DNA of 53,081 nucleotides from Scytalidium lignicola (lineage: Eukaryota > Ascomycota > Leotiomycetes), in assembly GCA_002812745.2 (NCBI GenBank), contig NCSJ02000298.1, forward strand, positions 1 through 53,081. Direction: 5' to 3'. The translations under genes were made by a program, and so were the position numbers. The notes below the pieces were generated by a model. That model saw only the letters and a list, made by a program, of their open reading frames with translations. It did not search any database and was not told the origin of the DNA. This document shows positions 34,440 through 45,487 of this stretch, in pieces; positions within the stretch are counted from its first letter, which is position 1; the number at the start of each line of letters is the position of its first letter.

Positions 34440-36155
34440 TCAAACAGCCTCAGCCTCGTTCTGCACAACCGCATCGCCAGGCTCAGCTGGCTGCCCCAAT
34501 TGATCCTCAACAGGCGCTTCTGCGACCTGAGCCTTCTCTAGCTCCGCCGTCATGCCGCTCTCATTCAAATCCCGTGGATCATTGCAATCGGTGCTGATCC
34601 AGCGCCAAGAACGCACTTCATTATTTCGATTGAAGATGAGATGATCATCATTGGTGACACCCTTATGCTCGTCTCCGCCCATTTCCATGTCTGCTGCCGA
34701 GGTAGCAGCAACTGGAACTTTGTTCGAGCGGAGGAGTTGCATGATGGCGCGGACATTTAGTCTCATCACCCGATCTGGTTCCAAGGCCGCCAGGAATTTT
34801 TTCGTCACGAATGGGAAAAGGAGGCCAAAGTCACTTTGCGAGAGATGAGCCGATGACGCAGCATAGTAAAGATTGGGTTCTGGAATCCCTTTAGCAGCAT
34901 AATCGAACGATTCCGCTGTTGGATCGGGGCTCAGTAGCTGTTTCGTGGATTTTAGGTTTACCTGCCATTTATAAAAGGCTTGGGATTCAACGGTAAGCAA
35001 TGCTGCTCCGCCGGCTCCACCAGATGCATAGCATGGTAACGGTTTCTCCCACAACCAGCGAGATGTGGAAGAGCGGAGTGGAAGACACCAGACATCTAGG
35101 AGGATAAGAGGTGTCTGGGGAGTAACTTGCTTGACAATGGATGAACGAGACGAAGGAGTAAACAGAGTCTCAAAGTCTGCCGGAGCCTCTGAAATTTGGG
35201 GCGAGTGGTATGTAAATTTCACAAGTTGTGTCATAGTAGCCGCGCCAAAGGAATGTCCCGCAAATATAATCTTCCCAGGTTCCTGAACTTCCATACGATT
35301 CTCGAAAGCCGAGAGCGGGCTAGACGACGTGTTCAAGTTCGTAATATCATCTCCTTTATCAATCTTCAGTAAGCTGTCGTGGATCAATCCAAGCTCCCAC
35401 AGACGGATCTTCAACTGGGAATTCCGTCCTTCCTCGACTTCCGGGGAAGGTGTATGTGAATATCTGACATAATTCACCACGCGCCGAGGTTTTCGAGGTT
35501 TCTGTTCCTTCTCCGAACACGGCGTACCTGACGCAACGTCTCGAATGATGCTAACCGGAGCACTTCCATCGCGGTGTTCGGGACAGACCACAATCACGCC
35601 GTGACTCGCTACCGAGCCAGCAAGATGAGAGTATGTGTTTCTTGTGCCGCCTAATCCGTGCGAGAATATCATGACTGGCAATCGAGTGCTGGAAGAATCT
35701 GAAGAGTTGAGCAGAGCAGCATTCTTTCTGGCGGGTATCGTGACGAAGTTTAAGAGGTTTGGAAAGAACCTAAGCAAAATTAATCAGCTCTGTATTTTCG
35801 ACAATTTTTCAACAATTAAAGAACTTCTTTAAAACTGTCCTAAAAATAATAAAAAAACAAAAAGTACTCACGATATAAGCTGTGCGAGAATCGAATTGGC
35901 CCCAGCAAATCGCATGTAGGCCGAAACGTATTCTCGCTGTGGTCGTGGAAGCCAGTAGATCGGCTTCTTCTTCGCGCTCTCCTCGCAGGGATAAAAGATG
36001 CGATACTGCACCGTGGGAATCGAATCATCAGGCGCCGGACTTGGAGATTCGAGTTCCGAAACCGCAATCTCAACATCGATGGTGCCTACTTTGTGAGGAC
36101 CCGAGTATTCCGGGAACCCAGGCAATGGGTTTAACTTGGAGAAGACCGAAACCAT
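34440..36155 (-). CDS. PAF-acetylhydrolase-like esterase
   Basis: An alpha/beta hydrolase of 537 residues of the platelet-activating-factor acetylhydrolase (1-alkyl-2-acetylglycerophosphocholine esterase) family. Exons: 36155-35872 and 35769-34440, intron 35770-35870. The start is ATG at 36155 (MVSVFSKLNPLPGFPEYSGP); the open frame upstream has no ATG. Landmarks: YRIFYPCEE near the N-terminus, LPVMIFSHGLGGTRNTYSHL (oxyanion region), VVCPEHRDGSAP, the nucleophile elbow AGHSFGAAT, LLDVWCLPL with the presumed acid, and a late LSQSDFGLLFPF. The catalytic histidine may be in the SSAHLSQSDF stretch. There is no signal peptide, so an intracellular enzyme is likely. The C-terminal tail is rich in Glu/Ala/Gln. 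It would release acetate or short oxidised acyl groups from phospholipids; the substrate cannot be read from sequence. Confidence 0.88.
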
Positions 36156-37607
36156 GGCTGCTCCTGAGGAGAGTTGCTGCGGTTGCCGTTCGCTGTCGCT
36201 GGCTCTTCGCGAGGGGGGTCCGCCTTGGAAAGAGAGTAACAATTGTTGTGTTCGGATTGACGTAATTGAAGCCCGTGGGAGCTCCTTTTTATTTTAAATT
36301 TTCTTCTTCTTTTGTTTTAGCCCGGGGGGGGAAACGTGTCGATTTTTTTTTGTTTCGTCTTGGCTGGTACAACAACGCAAGGGGGTGTGGAAGCCAGCAC
36401 AGGGAAAAAAAGGTGTTCAACGCTTCAGCCTCGCGCGCGCGTCTCAGAAATATATACGTGTACGAAGGTACACGTAAGATAGGGGGGAAAAAAGAAATAT
36501 CTAATGCTCGCTGTAAATTCGATCAATAAAAGCACAATCAATAGCAGCGAAAAGAGAAGAAAGAAGAACAAAAAACGCACAAACTTTTATTTACGATAGA
36601 AATACATCGAAAGGCGCAGCGTCTAGCCTCGGCCTCTTTTTTTTTTGGATGATGGGTAATGTGTCGCGTGCCTCCGCAGCGAACGTCATTGGACAGGGGG
36701 CTGCCGAGTCTTCCCTGCACATGCACTTTTGCCCGACTCAGCAGCAAAAAAAAANNAAAAAACCCTAAACCGCATTACGTTGGTGTGCCACTTTGAGGAA
36801 GAGATGTGCCTCGGGATGGTCGAGTGGGTTAATTACCTAATACGGAAGATGCATCATGATCATCATCAAGTGTCAATTCCAAGGACTGGACTTCTTTCTG
36901 CTTCCTGCTTCGATCGAATTGGGCCATAGGAGGATTGTAAGCTTTCTGCATTATCTCATGCATTCCAACGAACGCCACATTCTTAGCCTTACGGTACTGT
37001 ACTGTACTGTACATTGCATCTCCACATCTCGTTGCATCATTCATAGAGAGGGAAGCAGAAAAGAAGGTGTTTGCTTTACTCAAAACGATCATTCTTACGA
37101 TTAAGGGACATGTCCAAGATCTCCATCATTGCCAATTGACTTCGTAATATTAGCTAGTTGCTACTGGCATACAGTAGAGTAAAATGTACCAGCCATTCAA
37201 CGCCTTTCGCCTCCCTCCAATTATTTACCTCCATTTTGTATCTTGAGTCGACGAGCGACTTCATTTATGGTCCATAACTCCCGGACCTTTGCGTATATAG
37301 ATATATCTAATATCAATAATATAAAAATCCTTCCCTCATGGGTCCCAGTTTTATCTTAGCCCTTTGCCCCCTCTTGTGATTATACCCAGAAGAACTACCA
37401 CGCTCTGGACGTTGGATGCGGGCTTCTGGTTTCTTCAAAATTCCCCCATCAGTAAAGATAGGCAGTACTATAGAAATGCTGCACCATAACCACCAGCTCA
37501 TAATTTCACCATTGTTCTCCTTCTCTTCGACAGCATTCCGCCTGTTTAAACGACCCAGAACAGATACGGCTTGTAAATATGATATCAGGCTATTATGCAT
37601 CTAATCC
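36156..37607. other. Gene-free region between PAF-AH and CAF-1 genes
   Basis: No supported gene. It has G- and T-runs, two Ns at 36755-36756 inside an A run, and a 5-bp repeat (tactg) at 36993-37012. Confidence 0.55.
36993..37012. repeat. TACTG microsatellite
   Basis: About three and a half units of a 5-bp repeat (ggtactgtactgtactgtac). Confidence 0.8.
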
Positions 37608-39275
37608 TCATTCCTCAATTATCACCCATCTCTTCTCAGCTTCCCTGCTGCCCACTCTCTTCGCAACACTCTCCAACGTGCCTTTAATAGCCGCCTTCGG
37701 TCTTCCCGGGAATTTCTTCGTCAAGACCTCGATGAGACCAATCTTACTCAGATCACTTCCTTGCACCTCTCGCTTGAAGGACTCCAGATCCTGAGCTGGT
37801 AGAAGTTTCTTTGGCTTGTCGTCTGTAGGGGCTGTGCTATTCTTGGAGGTTGTAGATTTGAGCGAATCCGAGAGACCGAATATTTTGACTGGTTTATTAG
37901 GAGTAGCGTTATTGCTCTTCATGGCTTGAAGAGGCAGACGAGGCGGGTCCATTGGTTTGGGATCCTTTGCTGAAGGCTTTTGCCAATATTCTGAAGAGAA
38001 TGGGTCGATGCTCTTTATTTGGGGATCTGTGTTGTATCCAATGTCAATAGTTATTCGAAAAAATGAGAAAAATTTAACAATAAAAGATGACCTACCAAGC
38101 ATGAACTCCATCCGATAAGACGCCATCTGAACGTTATCATTCCTTCCCCTATCATCTTCCCAGCACAGCCCGGAAGATACAGGCTCGAGATCACCTTGGG
38201 GGACACATCGCCTAATAGGTTTTTCGTCATTTTCATCGTCGAGAAATCCGTCCATATCGTCCCCTTCATCGCCCAAGTCCTCCTCTTCCTCGCCCTCTGA
38301 ATTCAAGTCTTCCGCATCCTCATCTTCAACCCATTCAGCCTCAGAGTCATAATCGTAATTCGTATTAGGCAGATCCCGCCTCAAAGGGTTACGGGCAAGT
38401 CGAGCAATCCCAGAAACTGGTTGGCTGGTATAAGTCCCGCAGTAAGGTGGACGAACATCTTCTTGGAACTTGAGGAACTTTAGCGGGATACGTTTTAGTA
38501 GCTCGGTAGTACTCTTGATATGTGAGGTCTGAGACTCAGTTGTAAGATCAATTGGCCGGGAAGCATTGCCATTATGCCTCGTCATAATCTCCCGCACCGG
38601 AATTAAAGCCTTGCCTCGTGGTTTACGGGCTTCTTGCATATAGTTAAACAATGCTACAGCGTCGAATCTTGAAGGCGCCTCGAAGAGTTCTATCCCACGC
38701 AGGTAGCCGTCGAGGTCAGCTTCCATGACTTCCAAAGCCTCTGAATCTCTGCCAAATCGGTTCATTGCTGCCAATCTGACATTGCTCTGCACAAAAAAGT
38801 CAGGGAACAGTTTCTCGTATGCAGACTGCTCCTTCGCCTTGTTCGGTGTAGGATGTGCTGGACTTTGCCCAGCACTGGCCAGAGCCGGAGCTGACGGCGC
38901 AGGACTCATTGGAGACCTCTCCCTAGCAGCACTCTGTTTTGGCGCCGAAGAGATATTGAAAAAAGATCCCAAAGTCTTCTGGCTCCCAGTCTTCTTCCTC
39001 TTCTCTTCCTCCATCCTCTGCTTCTCCTCTTCTTTTCTCCTCTTCTCCTCCTCCCGCTGTCTTTTCTTTTCCTCCTTCGCAGCCTTCTCCTTCTCATTCG
39101 CCATCCTCTTCTCTTCCCTCTCTGCCTCCCTCTTCTTCCTCTCCTTTTCCTTCTCCGCTTCTTTCCTAGCCTTCTCAGCGTGTTGCTCAGCCCTCTCAGC
39201 CTCTTTCTTCTTCCTTTCCGCCTCCCTCTCCCTTTCCTTCTCCGCTTCTCTCCTCCCAGGACCCCAACTCCCCAT
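37608..39275 (-). CDS. CAF-1 large subunit (p150/Rlf2-like), N-terminus missing
   Basis: The large subunit of chromatin assembly factor 1, which brings H3-H4 to replicated DNA through PCNA. From the minus strand: a long charged Lys/Glu/Arg coiled coil, then a PCNA-interacting motif QKTLGSFF, a region with YEKLFPDFFVQSNVRLAAMN, the conserved LKFLKFQEDVRPPYCGTY, an acidic block (VEDEDAEDLNSEGEEEEDLG) and a C-terminal winged-helix-like part (DLSKIGLIEVLTKKFPGR). An intron at 38027-38095 (GTAGGT...CACAG) removes 69 nt and yields YRMEFMLDPQIKSIDPFSS; it contains no stop. The result is 532 residues. The start is doubtful: the first codons, MGSWGPG, derive from DNA that is ELP5 on the other strand, and the usual N-terminal portion before the coiled coil is absent. 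See the junction finding. Confidence 0.85.
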   Translation of the reverse strand: MGSWGPGRREAEKEREREAERKKKEAERAEQHAEKARKEAEKEKERKKREAEREEKRMANEKEKAAKEEKKRQREEEKRRKEEEKQRMEEEKRKKTGSQKTLGSFFNISSAPKQSAARERSPMSPAPSAPALASAGQSPAHPTPNKAKEQSAYEKLFPDFFVQSNVRLAAMNRFGRDSEALEVMEADLDGYLRGIELFEAPSRFDAVALFNYMQEARKPRGKALIPVREIMTRHNGNASRPIDLTTESQTSHIKSTTELLKRIPLKFLKFQEDVRPPYCGTYTSQPVSGIARLARNPLRRDLPNTNYDYDSEAEWVEDEDAEDLNSEGEEEEDLGDEGDDMDGFLDDENDEKPIRRCVPQGDLEPVSSGLCWEDDRGRNDNVQMASYRMEFMLGRSSFIVKFFSFFRITIDIGYNTDPQIKSIDPFSSEYWQKPSAKDPKPMDPPRLPLQAMKSNNATPNKPVKIFGLSDSLKSTTSKNSTAPTDDKPKKLLPAQDLESFKREVQGSDLSKIGLIEVLTKKFPGRPKAAIKGTLESVAKRVGSREAEKRWVIIEE

Positions 39276-39972
39276 CTCCCTCCTCGCAACCTACCATGCT
39301 GATATTCCTCTCTCTTTCCCTCTGTCATCACGCGATCTATACTCACCAGATCCCTTAACAACACTAACATATCTCGCGACTGCAATTCTCTATGTGCACA
39401 GTCTCTCCCACACGATAGAGCGGAAGAAGGCACGTGATCGATCACTTCGGGAGCCGGTATGGGGTCTTGCGGAGAGAAAGGAAGGGGTGATTATTGGGTT
39501 GAGTGGTAGTTATAGTAATGGAGGAGGTGGTGGTGGGAGTAGTGGTGGCGCTGTAGGCAATGATGTAGTAGTTGAGATGGAGGTGCGGAGGAAGAGCGGC
39601 AGGGGAATTAAAGAAGTATTCGTACTTTCTCCCGCTTCTTCTCCTTCTTCCTCGCCTCCATCTTCCACATCTTCTGCTTCAAAGGCTCTGGCTGGAGTAG
39701 GTAATATTTCTCTTCTCGATGATCATCCTCTCTATGCTTCTTCGTCTGTTATCTCAGGTCCAGAGCCTGGTATTGCGGATGAGGAAGTTCAGACGACGTT
39801 TAATCTGGGTCTTACGGAGAAGCAGAAGAGGGATCGGGAGGGCGTTGTGTTGCCTTACTTTGATGCGCAGAAGGAAGGAGGGGCGTTGGGGCCTGGGGAA
39901 GGAGGGAGGATTTTGTATGAGATGGGAGAGGAAGACAAGGAAGATTTTGATGATGAGGAGGATGAAATCTAA
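39274..39972 (+). pseudogene. ELP5: Elongator subunit ELP5, C-terminal two thirds, no start codon
   Basis: Elongator subunit 5 helps form the Elp456 ring needed for wobble uridine modification. Homology begins at about 39274 with PISLLATYHADIPLSFPLSS and runs through SLSHTIERKKARDRS, MEVRRKSGRGIKEVF, LLDDHPLYASSSV and TFNLGLTEKQKRDREGVVLP to the acidic end (DEEDEI). The C-terminus is typical and complete, including PYFDAQKEGG. About 230 residues are left. The N-terminal part of the RecA-like domain, roughly 100 residues in relatives, is missing, and no in-frame ATG precedes homology: upstream, the same frame is the antisense of CAF-1. A glycine/serine-rich insertion is present (near 39520-39560). 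Either the gene is truncated in the organism or the assembly has lost DNA here; I score it as partial. Confidence 0.78.
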
Positions 39973-40428
39973 GGGATTAGATCTTTGTATTACTGCGTTA
40001 GTGTTGTTGTGACACGGTATAATATGTTACACGCTTAGATCACATCTTGTTTTGATCATCTTTTAGGTGAAATCCTTTAGGATATATGTTCTACTGGCTT
40101 GACAAGAAGTTTCGGAGGGGGAAAAAAAATGCATTCGTTCTATATGTTCAGCTATTACTATCGCATGACAGGAAACTATCCGTATTCCAAGACCAGAAGA
40201 TCTCTAACGATACCATGAAGAGCAGTTGTATGACATTTCCACCCAAAGTAAAACGCCAGCGCTATGCAAAAGTAGCTATATACTATCCCATTCATTACTG
40301 CGTTCAAATTAAGTTCATCCTCCCATGTAAAGGCATGCAGAAACCTAAAAACCCTGGAAGTCCTTGGCTCTTATAATGATTCAAAGAAAGCCCACACCAG
40401 AAATATATACCAAACAGGTCTCCTGCTG
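39973..40428. other. Short convergent intergenic region
   Basis: 456 bp between the 3' ends of ELP5 and the RBR ligase. No gene seen. Confidence 0.6.
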
Positions 40429-42474
40429 TCACCGGACCGGAATCTCCCAAGCACCAGGATTCTCCTCGTCATCACTATCCCAGTCGATCAAATCTTCTTC
40501 GTCATTCAATGCTAGCTGCACAAACCTCTGCACCCAAGCCTGGTGAATTGCATCTTGCGCCGCCCGATCGACATCGACAGGACGTGCCGCGGCATTGCGC
40601 TGTTGTTGTCTGGCTACTGCGCCCCTGACAGCGCGTGCCGGTGCTCCCACCGCTGCTCCGCCTCTACGTCCAGCTGCATTATTTGCGTTATGTGGTTGGC
40701 GATGACCGCGCGGAACTCTATTTCGACCGGCTGGTGCTCGAGGATCTGGGGCAGCTACTGCAGCAGCGCCTTGTGCTGGGACGTTGAGTCGGAGAACGAG
40801 CGGTCCTTCGCGTTGTAGGGGCTGTTGACCAGCTGCTCGAGGTTGAGCTACACCGACTACAGGATCCGCACCCTGCGCCTGCGGAGCAATAGCAGCATTG
40901 TTCTGTTCATTCCCTTCATTCGGTCTGTCTCCTACAATCATATCATCCCCGAGATCTATTTCGCCATTTACTTCTTCCCGAGGTGCATGGTCGCCACCAC
41001 CATACCCAATTCCAACATCATCTCCATCACCACCTTCAAGTTCCCAAAGACGCATGTAGCATCCAGTATTGATTTTGTTAAAGTGGATATAGGGATTCTC
41101 AGGCTGCAGCCAGGAGGAGCAGAGATAGCAGAAATGAGAATTGCACTTGAAGCAGATCATATGATTGCAGCCAAATGTTTTCTGCGCGGGGGCCGTACAT
41201 GTTGGGCACGGTGTGGTGTGAAGTTTGAGATACTCCAGAGAAGCCTTATCCTCCTCTGTAAGTTCACCGTCGTCTCTTCTCGGGATACAAAGTGTGAATT
41301 CACCGTGCCATCCCTGGTAGCACCTGCTGCAGAAGGCGAATGAGCAGTCTTCGCAGATGCAGAGCAACTCCTCTCCAGACTTGTAACCTTTCCCAGTCTT
41401 CTCCGTATCCGACTCATCATCAGAGCCATCATCAATTTCGAATCCCTCTGGTTTGCGATGTTTCTTGGACCGCGCAGCACCTTGACACCATTTTCTCGGG
41501 CAGTAAACAGTGTTCTTGTCCGATTCCAGATCAGCTTTGTGTTTAAGTTTCACGTATCTGGCCACCATTTCCTGATCTAGCGGTATCTGAAGCAGCTCAT
41601 TCGGGCTAAGCTGAGTCTTTGGCTTTCGTCCTTTCTTCGCACTCGCTTTCCATTCCTCACTGCGTTTCTTGGCACAGTTAGGTGTGAGGCACCGTACAGA
41701 TACCAAATCACCCTCCGTGATCGCATTATTGTAAAAGTCCCGAAGACACTGCACACAAAATACATGCCCGCAATCAATCATTCGATGGCAAGCGGAGCCT
41801 TTCTTCGGATCTAATGATAAAATCACGTCAGTTTACTCCTGTTGCATGGATTTCCTTTCCGAAATGAACTTACCAAGACATACGCCACATTCGAAAGTCT
41901 CCTTTGCGAAAGCGGCTTGTTTAGCTCGGATGTTAAAGTCTAGCAGTGCAATCTTCAACTCTTGAGGAAGCTGGAGCACCCGGCCATCTTCTTCTCCGTA
42001 TCCAAACGCATTTTCAGCTGCTTGTTGTAGAGAATCAATATACCCAAACACCATCTGGCAGTGATCTGTGTCTTCCCACATTTGCAGAGCGCTGGACTCT
42101 AGCTCCGAGAGGTATTCTCTGGAGAGCCATCCTGGCGATGTGGAAAGTTTAAACGTAGCTGGCACGTCGCTAGGATAACCGTCGGGAAGAGTGATTTGAA
42201 CCTGGAGATCCGGAAAGTATGACAAGTGTTCAACCTCTTCTACCTCTAACCTATTCTCCTCTCCCTGATTCCTAGCATTTGTATCTGGTGGTAGCGGGGC
42301 ACGGTAATCTGCTTGCACCTCACTATTATCGGCGGCGAATTTGACGGCGACGGCATTACGAGGATTGACGGGTAGCGCTAGAGAAGCAGCGAAGGGATTC
42401 TTGGGATCGAAGGCCAACTCGGGGAAGATGGCTGCTATGCAGTCCAGTTCGGTTCGGCGTTCATCATCCTCCAT
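40429..42474 (-). CDS. RBR-type E3 ubiquitin ligase (RWD-RING1-IBR-RING2)
   Basis: A ring-between-ring ligase of 660 residues in two exons (42474-41874 and 41810-40429), like RNF14 and yeast Itt1. The start is ATG at 42474 (MEDDERRTELDCIAAIFPEL). An RWD domain fills the N-terminal 170 residues (LQVQITLPDGYPSDVPATFK). RING1 is cut by the intron: ECGVCL on one side and the CGHVFCVQCLRDFYNNAIT half on the other, with VRCLTPNC after it. The IBR holds YCPRKWCQG, CICEDCSFAFCSRCYQGWHG. RING2 reads CPTCTAPAQKTFGCNHMICF, with the expected catalytic cysteine in the FGC turn, followed by FCYLCSSWL. The C-terminal 200 residues are low-complexity, rich in Ala, Pro, Gln and Arg, and end in an acidic DWDSDDEENPGAWEIPVR. 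All zinc ligands appear present, so the ligase should be active. Substrates are unknown. Confidence 0.92.
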
Positions 42475-43004
42475 GGCGGGGGGATAAGAGTTATCAGCGG
42501 CTACTCGCAACCGTGGAGTGATGTATCAGTTGGCTCTCTCTTGCAGAGGTGAGCTGCAGGTCAGAGGGACATTAAAGTCAATTTCAGCCCTCTCTCGGGA
42601 CTACCGCTACTATTTAAATCTCCGCATGGAGTGTGTAGGAGCAAATCGGTGAGCAGGTGGTGGCGAGGAGTCATAAGAAAATAAACTCGTGTAGGTCAAA
42701 TAATAATTTACTTCCGTCCCTGATTGGGAATTCCCGTAGTGGGATTCATCGCTGCTTTAGCGGACAGCAAGAGCGCTGGCCAAGCGATGGCGAATTCTAG
42801 AGCCGCTTTCGGCCACGAAGCATCATCTACTTCGCCTTGTGCCACGACGATCTAGTAGGAGCTCCAGCTCTTTGTCTCCTTTCGAATATCTATACTGGTG
42901 CTGTGAACAATAAGTGTTCGAGGATTCGGCGATGGCCATGTAATTGTTCTGTTCACTACCTCATTTTCAAATTCAAGGGCCGACGAGAACCAGCACAGGG
43001 CAAA
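42475..43004. promoter_or_regulatory. Shared divergent promoter, RBR ligase / dolichyl-diphosphatase
   Basis: 530 bp between two divergent start codons. No specific element is recognised. Confidence 0.4.
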
Positions 43005-43773
43005 ATGGCGGACCCAACTCCTCTTGCGTCCCTGTCTCTCACACATGTCCACTATGTATGGCTTTCAACTCTCGCCTCTTTCTCTCTATCTCGCCATTAC
43101 AGGTTCTAACAGAGCTATCTAGGATCCCAATGACCCCATCTCCTACATCTGTGCCTTTCTGGCTCTCGTCCCCCAGGGCCTCTGCGTCGCCTATGCCACC
43201 TTAATCTGGTCAACTCGCGAGGTGGAAATCCTGCTCATGTTCTGCGGCCAGATGGCTTGCGAGGCGGCAAATTTTGCCCTGAAACGGATACTGAAGGAGG
43301 AGCGGCCTAAGCAGATGCATGGCAAGGGATATGGCATGCCGAGTTCGCATGCACAATTCGTGGCTTTCTTCAGCGTTAGCTTATCGTTGTTTCTGTTGCT
43401 GAGACATGTTCCCAGAGAAAAGACTGCAAACTATCGGCCTTTATACTTTGTGGAGCGACTGGGACTCTCGATGCTTGCGTTGGGATGTGCAGGATTGGTG
43501 GCTTGGAGCCGAGTGTATCTGAGTTATCACACACCAAAACAGGTGCTTGTAGGTGTTGTTGCTGGGACCGTTACTGCGGTTTGTTGGTTTGTGATTGTGG
43601 CCATGGTGAGGAGAGTGGGACTTCTCCAGTTCGTTCTAGAACTACCTTTGACAAGGTTTTTTAGAGTACGGGATCTCGTTGTTGAGGAAGATCTCTCTCA
43701 AGCTGGGTGGGAGAAATGGGAAGCTAGGAGGCTTACTTCGCAATCAACTGTGAATGGCAAAAAGATTAGGTGA
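43005..43773 (+). CDS. CAX4: Dolichyl-diphosphatase (Cax4/Dolpp1 type)
   Basis: A membrane phosphatase of the PAP2 family, 233 residues, from two exons (43005-43055 and 43123-43773). It removes phosphate from dolichyl diphosphate on the lumenal side of the ER, recycling the carrier used in N-glycosylation. The start MADPTPLASLSLTHVHYDPN is followed by DPISYICAFLALVPQGLCVA. Catalytic motifs are complete: KRILKEERPK (KX6RP), PSSHAQF, and SRVYLSYHTPKQV. Four hydrophobic segments are visible (about residues 25-45, 95-110, 130-150 and 165-185). The C-terminal tail is hydrophilic (VVEEDLSQAGWEKWE). The 17-codon first exon is separated by a 67-nt intron. Confidence 0.92.
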
Positions 43774-45487
43774 TATATGCCTCTGCTCATGGATCTAGCC
43801 CTTTTTGGAAATGAAAGGCTCTTTCTATGACATCCTCCAATATTCAATGATTGCGTCAAACGGCAAGTATGGTCTACTCCACTAAGATCTATGCAGGATA
43901 AAACAGTAATAATAAGGCATAGCCATTCTGTAACACAAACATCCTGCACAAAACCCCGTCTTAACCTCCATTACCTTTCATCTCTTAAGCTCTTTCAAAA
44001 ACAGCTTCCTGTTAACTTTTCACTCATTGCTTGCCCTCTGTAAATATATTTTCTTACCACAGAACCAAAACCTGGAAGGATTTCCCCTCCTCGCTACTTA
44101 TATTATCTAAAATAATAAAACTTTTGTCATATTCGCGTCAATAAAATTATACAGTAAATAACCATGAAATAATCACAGGGTGTATTACTAAATGTCGCCG
44201 ACCTTTGTAATTAAAATACATGTTAATGCACATGGCAGGGTTGACTGCAGGGCATCGATACTGTAGCAAAGCGAGAAGAATGCATCGGGCCAACGAGGAT
44301 CTAGTCACATAACTAGCGACAATGAAGAGCCAATGAGGTATCTCTCGAGGAGGACATGTGGACTTTATTTGACTTGATTATTTGCAAGCTGCACTGCTTT
44401 ACTAGCCCGCCTTTCTTCTCCGGATTGTAATTCAGACCTTAGTGGCCTGAACTAAATCAACTTCGCAAAATCGACTCCTAACAATTACAAAATAACCGTA
44501 AAGACTAGAACGACTTTAATTATATGAAGCTTATTACTGTAAACAAAAGTAGATTTGGATATACCATTATTTAATTTGCATGTTAAAAGCTTGTATTTTA
44601 TTTTACTTTTGCTTGATAATTTCTTAGACAATTACAACGGTCAAACTTTGCATAAGATTTTCTTTGTATAAAAGCAAATTTTTTNATTTATTTAACTTTA
44701 TATATAAGTTGTTCCAGAATTATAATGATCTTTTCTAAAGCATGTAATGTTAATTTAAGTAGTTGACAGCAGTTTAAATCAATAGTTAGAGAGTCGATTT
44801 AGTTCAGGCCTTAGTTTTCATACCAGGTCCAATCAGCAGCTGTCTGTAGTTCACATAAGAAACGGCTTTTTCAACCAATAATTCAGAAAGCACAGACTGC
44901 GTAAAGGTCAACGGCGACGATAAGCTTAATCCAACCTCTTAACATATTTAATAAAATATAATTACAAAATTTGGCACATAATATCCTTTCATGGAAAAAA
45001 TACTTGATTGTGCAAAGATTAATTTATAAAAGCATAACTTCGAGATTTTGCAAAAGTCGAAAATTCCTTACCGGAGCATCCTATCCCTCCAGCTGTCAAA
45101 CAAAAATAATTTTAGCGCCCCCCCCCAAACAAAGAAAAAAAGGGGAAAAAAGAAACCAAGCGGAAAAGATCGATTTTATGATATTAGTTATTAAAAATAG
45201 CTTTGCTATATTCATAGTTCCTTCCCTTTGAGCCATTTGCTCACAAAAAATAGCTATGGGATGTCGGCATTATACGTATTCGCGTTTCCCGAAAATGAAC
45301 GTTTATGGTTCATGGTTAGTAGCACGTTGAGTTGCATCATACCAAACTGGAACTTAAACTGATCGGAGTGAATAATATGCAGATAATTATCGCTATAGGG
45401 GGTCTGTTATCTACAGTACTAGTTCATCTAGCCAAGGACTGTCTAGTCTACATGTATATTGACCTGTAGTTCACGAGAAGTGTGTGC
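43774..45487. other. AT-rich gene-free region containing an inverted-repeat element
   Basis: No supported gene. Short frames at 44971-45231 are AT-rich chance. It includes the 44437-44814 element. Confidence 0.55.
44437..44814. mobile_element. MITE-like element with imperfect terminal inverted repeats
   Basis: The left end at 44437 reads ccttagtggcctgaactaaa, continues tcaacttcgc and then cgactcctaacaat. The right end at 44814, reverse-complemented, reads ctaaggcctgaactaaat, then cgactctctaactattg. The ends match over about 35 bp when a 14-bp insertion in the left end is allowed. The 300-bp interior is very AT-rich and non-coding, with one N at 44685. CCTTAG occurs at the left end and in inverse sense as ctaagg at the right; a target duplication is not clear. 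Confidence 0.6.

Noticed and set aside
38906..39445. Arg/Lys-rich 179-residue frame on the minus strand
   Set aside because: It is a shifted frame of the CAF-1 coiled-coil region with extreme composition and no domain.
38725..39972. A 415-residue open frame on the plus strand that fuses into ELP5
   Set aside because: Its first 180 residues are the exact antisense of the CAF-1 coiled coil (Ser/Phe/Leu-rich from Lys/Glu codons), so only the part after 39274 is real ELP5.
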